Positions 5,833 through 8,436 of a stretch of 8,436 bases of DNA are shown here, piece by piece. The position numbers and the translations under genes were made by a program. Position 1 is the first letter of the stretch, and each line of letters begins with the position of its first letter. Source of the stretch: an uncultured Lysobacteraceae bacterium (lineage in GTDB: Bacteria; Pseudomonadota; Gammaproteobacteria; Xanthomonadales; Rhodanobacteraceae); NCBI GenBank assembly GCA_946482585.1, contig CAMLSI010000221.1, forward strand, positions 1-8,436, in the 5' to 3' direction. The notes below the pieces were generated by a model. It did no database searches. It was not told the DNA's origin and saw only the letters and a program-made list of their open reading frames with translations.

Positions 5833-7050
5833 ATGACGCTCGGTATCGGTGGGACTTCGGCCGAGGCGGCTCTGGCCGGCCTGCGGCCCATGCTCGACGG
5901 CGCGGCGCCGATCGCGCTGCCGGAATACCGCGAACGCATCGCGCGCGCGCAGGCGCTGATGCGCGAACAGGGTATCGCCGCGCTTTACCTGCACGCGGGC
6001 ACGAACCTGCGCTATTTCACGGGACTGATCTGGCGCGGCAGCGAGCGCCTCGTCGGCGCGCTGCTGCCGGCCCGGGGCGAGGTCGAATTCCTCGCGCCGG
6101 CGTTCGAGGAAGGCACCATCCTCGGCTATCAGGTGCTGCCCGGTGCGGTGCATACCTGGCACGAGCACGAGAATCCCTACGTCCTGCTGCTTCGTCGCCT
6201 CGAGGCGCTCGATCCCGCGCTCGGCCGGCGCGTGGGTCTCTGCGAGAGCACGCCGTTCTTCGTCGTCGACGGCCTGCGCGAAGTCGCCCGCGACTGGCAG
6301 TTCGTCAATGCGAAGCCGGTGACGGCCGCCTGCCGCATGCACAAGTCCGCGAACGAGATCGCGCTGATGCAGCGTGCGCACGACATGACGCTCGCCGTGC
6401 ACAAGGCTGCCGCGAGCATGCTGCGCGAAGGCATCACCGTCGCCGAGGTCGAGGACTTCATCGACGCGGCGCACCGCAGGGTCGGTGCGGCGGGTTCGTA
6501 TTTCTGCATCGTGCTGTTCGGTCCCGACAGCGCGTTCCCGCACGGCGTCAAACAACCCAGGCCGCTCGCGCGCGATGCGATGGTGCTCATCGACACGGGC
6601 TGCCTCGTGCACGGGTACATGTCGGACATCACGCGCAGCTACGTTTTCGGCACCGCCAGCGCACGTCAGCGCGACGTCTGGAATGCGGAGAAGGCGGCAC
6701 AGGCCGCGGCGTTCGCCGCCGCGCGTCCGGGGGTGGCCTGCGAAGCGGTCGACGCGGCGGCACGCGGCTATCTCGAGGCCAGCGGCTTCGGTCCCGGCTA
6801 TGCGCTGCCCGGCCTGCCGCACCGCACGGGCCACGGCATCGGCCTCGACATTCACGAGTGGCCCTACCTCGTCGGCGGCGACCGCACGCCGCTCGCGCCG
6901 GGCATGTGCTTCAGCAACGAACCGATGATCTGCGTGCCCGGCGAGTTCGGGGTGCGTCACGAAGACCACTTCTACATGACACCGCACGGTCCGCGCTGGT
7001 TCACGCAGCCCGCGCACTCGATCGACGACCCGTTCGGGATCGCGGCCTGA
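5833..7050 (+). CDS. M24 family metallopeptidase (Xaa-Pro peptidase type)
   Basis: The protein has 405 residues, the normal length for this family. A creatinase-type N-terminal domain covers about 30-165 (EYRERIARAQALM, then NLRYFTGLIWRGSER). The pita-bread catalytic domain covers about 173-393. All five metal ligands are present: D254 (VLIDTG), D265 (MSDITRSY), H334 (RTGHGIG), E363 (SNEPM) and E377 (RHEDHF). H237 in FPHG matches the catalytic histidine. It should be an active dinuclear metallopeptidase that cleaves Xaa-Pro dipeptides or N-terminal Xaa-Pro bonds. Non-proteolytic relatives such as creatinase and ectoine hydrolase exist, but the SER-L and FPHG context favours a peptidase. There is no signal peptide, so it is cytoplasmic. 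GAGGAAG shortly before the ATG supports the start. It is divergent from an XRE-cupin regulator that probably controls it. Confidence 0.88.
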   Translation: MTLGIGGTSAEAALAGLRPMLDGAAPIALPEYRERIARAQALMREQGIAALYLHAGTNLRYFTGLIWRGSERLVGALLPARGEVEFLAPAFEEGTILGYQVLPGAVHTWHEHENPYVLLLRRLEALDPALGRRVGLCESTPFFVVDGLREVARDWQFVNAKPVTAACRMHKSANEIALMQRAHDMTLAVHKAAASMLREGITVAEVEDFIDAAHRRVGAAGSYFCIVLFGPDSAFPHGVKQPRPLARDAMVLIDTGCLVHGYMSDITRSYVFGTASARQRDVWNAEKAAQAAAFAAARPGVACEAVDAAARGYLEASGFGPGYALPGLPHRTGHGIGLDIHEWPYLVGGDRTPLAPGMCFSNEPMICVPGEFGVRHEDHFYMTPHGPRWFTQPAHSIDDPFGIAA

Positions 7051-7071
7051 CGGCGGCGAACGTCGACCGTC

Positions 7072-8436
7072 TCACGGCGCGATCTGCGCCGCCGCCACGA
7101 TGCGCAACGCCCGCACGCGACGCAGCACGTCGGCGTAGTCGCCGGCCGAGCCGTCGCCGATCGCGAGCACCACGTGCGTCGAATCGAAATCGCCGACGCC
7201 GGCATCGAAGCTGACCCAGCGCGTGCCGTCCCAGACCTGCACCCAGGCGTGCGGACTGAACACGTTCTGCCGGCCGGTGAAGCGGCTCGAGTACAGCAGG
7301 CCGCCGACGACACGCGTCGGAATCCGGTGTACGCGCGCGAGCGCGGCGAGCAGCACGGCGAATTCGGTGCAATCGCCGCTGCGCGTTTCCGCGGCCTGCA
7401 GCGCGCTCGCGTAGCCGAGGGACTGCCGGCCGCCGATCATGTATTCCTGCACGAAGCGCACGAGCTTGTGCATGCGCGACTCGATCGTGCCGTTCGCGCG
7501 CGCGCTGTGCGCGAGCGAACGCAGACTCGGATGGTCGCTCTGCACCCAGGCGTTCGCGGCGCGATAGCGCGCGAGCGCGGCATCATCCGGGGCGGCCTCG
7601 TCGCCGCAGTCGGCGCAGATCGTCACGACGCTGCGCGTGCCGCGCCGCACGACCGCCTGTTCGCTCGTGGCCGGCAGCTCCGGCACGACGCCGTCGGAGG
7701 ATTCGAATACGTAGCGCAGCGTCTTGCGGCGTACGGCGACGGGCACGTGATACGGCGAAGCGATCGTCAGGCCCGCAAGCAAATCGTAGTACTGCACGTC
7801 GTCGTCGGCGCAGGATTCGTCGCAGGCGCGGCTGTCGAAGCGCGCGCCGGCGAATTCCCAGCCCGGCAGCAGGCGCTGCTGGGCGAGCGACCAATACAGG
7901 CGGCGGCGCGAGACCGATTCGCCGTGGCCGGTTTCGCGCAGCAGTTCCAGACGGTCGCCGATCGCGACGCCGCTGCTGCTGAGCCGCACGGAAACGATCT
8001 GCGCGGCAGCCAGATCGATCTCGCTGTAGGCGAACGACCACGGCGTGTCGCGCGGCTGCGCGGCGATGCGGCGCAGCAGGCCCGCGTCGACAAGCAGGTC
8101 GGGCGGCGCTGCCAGCGTATCGCGGCGCGTCTGCGAGCCTTCCCGCCGCTGCAGTTCGATCGTGCCGTCACGGATGCGCGCGTTCGCCAGCAGCGACGAG
8201 GGGCCTGAAACCACGCGCCGCCACAGCCACAACGGCGTGCCGTCCGCGCCCTCGCTGCTGCGTTGCTCGTACGTGCGCCATTCGCGCGCTTTCAACGCGC
8301 GCACGCCGATGCGCGCCGTCTCGCGCGTACGCACGACGCCGCCGGAATCCTCGCGTTCGAACACTACGCTGCCGTAGCGCACGCCGCCGTGTTCTATCGC
8401 GGCGACCCGGCGCTGCGCCGATGCCGACGGCGCGAA
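7072..8436 (-). CDS. Transglutaminase-like protein (N-terminus beyond window)
   Basis: The frame is open from the right edge to the TGA at 7074-7072, giving 454 visible residues. The first visible residues (FAPSASAQ) look like the end of a signal peptide, so the true start is outside the window and the protein is probably periplasmic. An internal GTG at 8382 is a weaker start. The C-terminal part is a transglutaminase-like cysteine-hydrolase core. It has Cys356 in SGDCTEFAVLLAALARVHRIP, His396 in FSPHAWVQVW and Asp411 in RWVSFDAG, the complete catalytic triad. The roughly 270-residue N-terminal region is beta-rich with no recognised motif. It carries two cysteine pairs, C205xxxC209 and C274xxC277, suited to disulfides or a metal. 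Bacterial relatives act as proteases or peptide-bond-forming enzymes, mostly uncharacterised. It converges on the M24 gene with 21 bp between stops; no functional link is shown. Confidence 0.83.
   Translation of the reverse strand, partial: FAPSASAQRRVAAIEHGGVRYGSVVFEREDSGGVVRTRETARIGVRALKAREWRTYEQRSSEGADGTPLWLWRRVVSGPSSLLANARIRDGTIELQRREGSQTRRDTLAAPPDLLVDAGLLRRIAAQPRDTPWSFAYSEIDLAAAQIVSVRLSSSGVAIGDRLELLRETGHGESVSRRRLYWSLAQQRLLPGWEFAGARFDSRACDESCADDDVQYYDLLAGLTIASPYHVPVAVRRKTLRYVFESSDGVVPELPATSEQAVVRRGTRSVVTICADCGDEAAPDDAALARYRAANAWVQSDHPSLRSLAHSARANGTIESRMHKLVRFVQEYMIGGRQSLGYASALQAAETRSGDCTEFAVLLAALARVHRIPTRVVGGLLYSSRFTGRQNVFSPHAWVQVWDGTRWVSFDAGVGDFDSTHVVLAIGDGSAGDYADVLRRVRALRIVAAAQIAP

Noticed and set aside
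5767..7017. 416-residue minus-strand frame opposite the M24 peptidase
   Set aside because: The plus strand has all five metal ligands and a ribosome binding site; the antisense product has no recognisable features.
7174..8208. 344-residue plus-strand frame opposite the transglutaminase-like gene
   Set aside because: The minus strand has the complete Cys-His-Asp triad; the antisense product is low-complexity.

Overview
This 8.4 kb window comes from a GC-rich bacterial chromosome whose codons mostly end in G or C. Strong G/C third-position bias also produces long open frames opposite nearly every gene. The gene content (delta-60 repeat protein, YAPP-type small membrane protein, XRE-cupin regulator, transglutaminase-like protein with the GDCTEFAVLL signature) resembles Lysobacterales/Xanthomonadales-type Gammaproteobacteria. 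That placement is an inference from protein style; no marker gene is present. There are no RNA genes, insertion sequences, phage genes or CRISPR arrays that I can see.

Layout: eight genes cover nearly everything. On the minus strand, reading from 3560 down to 1, are a secreted serine hydrolase of the beta-lactamase/CubicO type (3560-2427), an SRPBCC-fold small protein (2388-1912) and a secreted delta-60 repeat protein (1824 to beyond the left edge). The first two are probably co-transcribed. Divergent from them is a small four-helix membrane protein (3755-4357, +). It converges, with only 2 bp between stops, on a minus-strand pair: a six-helix ion channel with a K+-channel-like filter (about 5034-4360) and, upstream, an XRE-cupin transcription regulator (5636-5079). 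Divergent from the regulator is a complete M24 Xaa-Pro peptidase (5833-7050, +). That gene converges on a transglutaminase-like protein (8436-7072, minus) whose N-terminus lies outside the window.

There are two divergent control regions of about 195 bp each. The first (3561-3754) holds an unusually long imperfect inverted repeat at 3584-3631, followed immediately by a second at 3631-3655. The second (5637-5832) has an AT-rich island at 5747-5795. The island is centred on the perfect 12-bp palindrome CTAAAATTTTAG and flanked by two 6-bp palindromes about one helical turn away on each side. This is the most plausible operator in the window, for the XRE-cupin regulator acting on itself, the downstream channel and the peptidase.

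I do not see a clear-cut new multi-gene system. The best candidates for something undescribed are the regulator/channel/peptidase locus with its palindromic control region and the structured leader in front of the serine hydrolase. Functions are assigned from visible motifs and family knowledge only.
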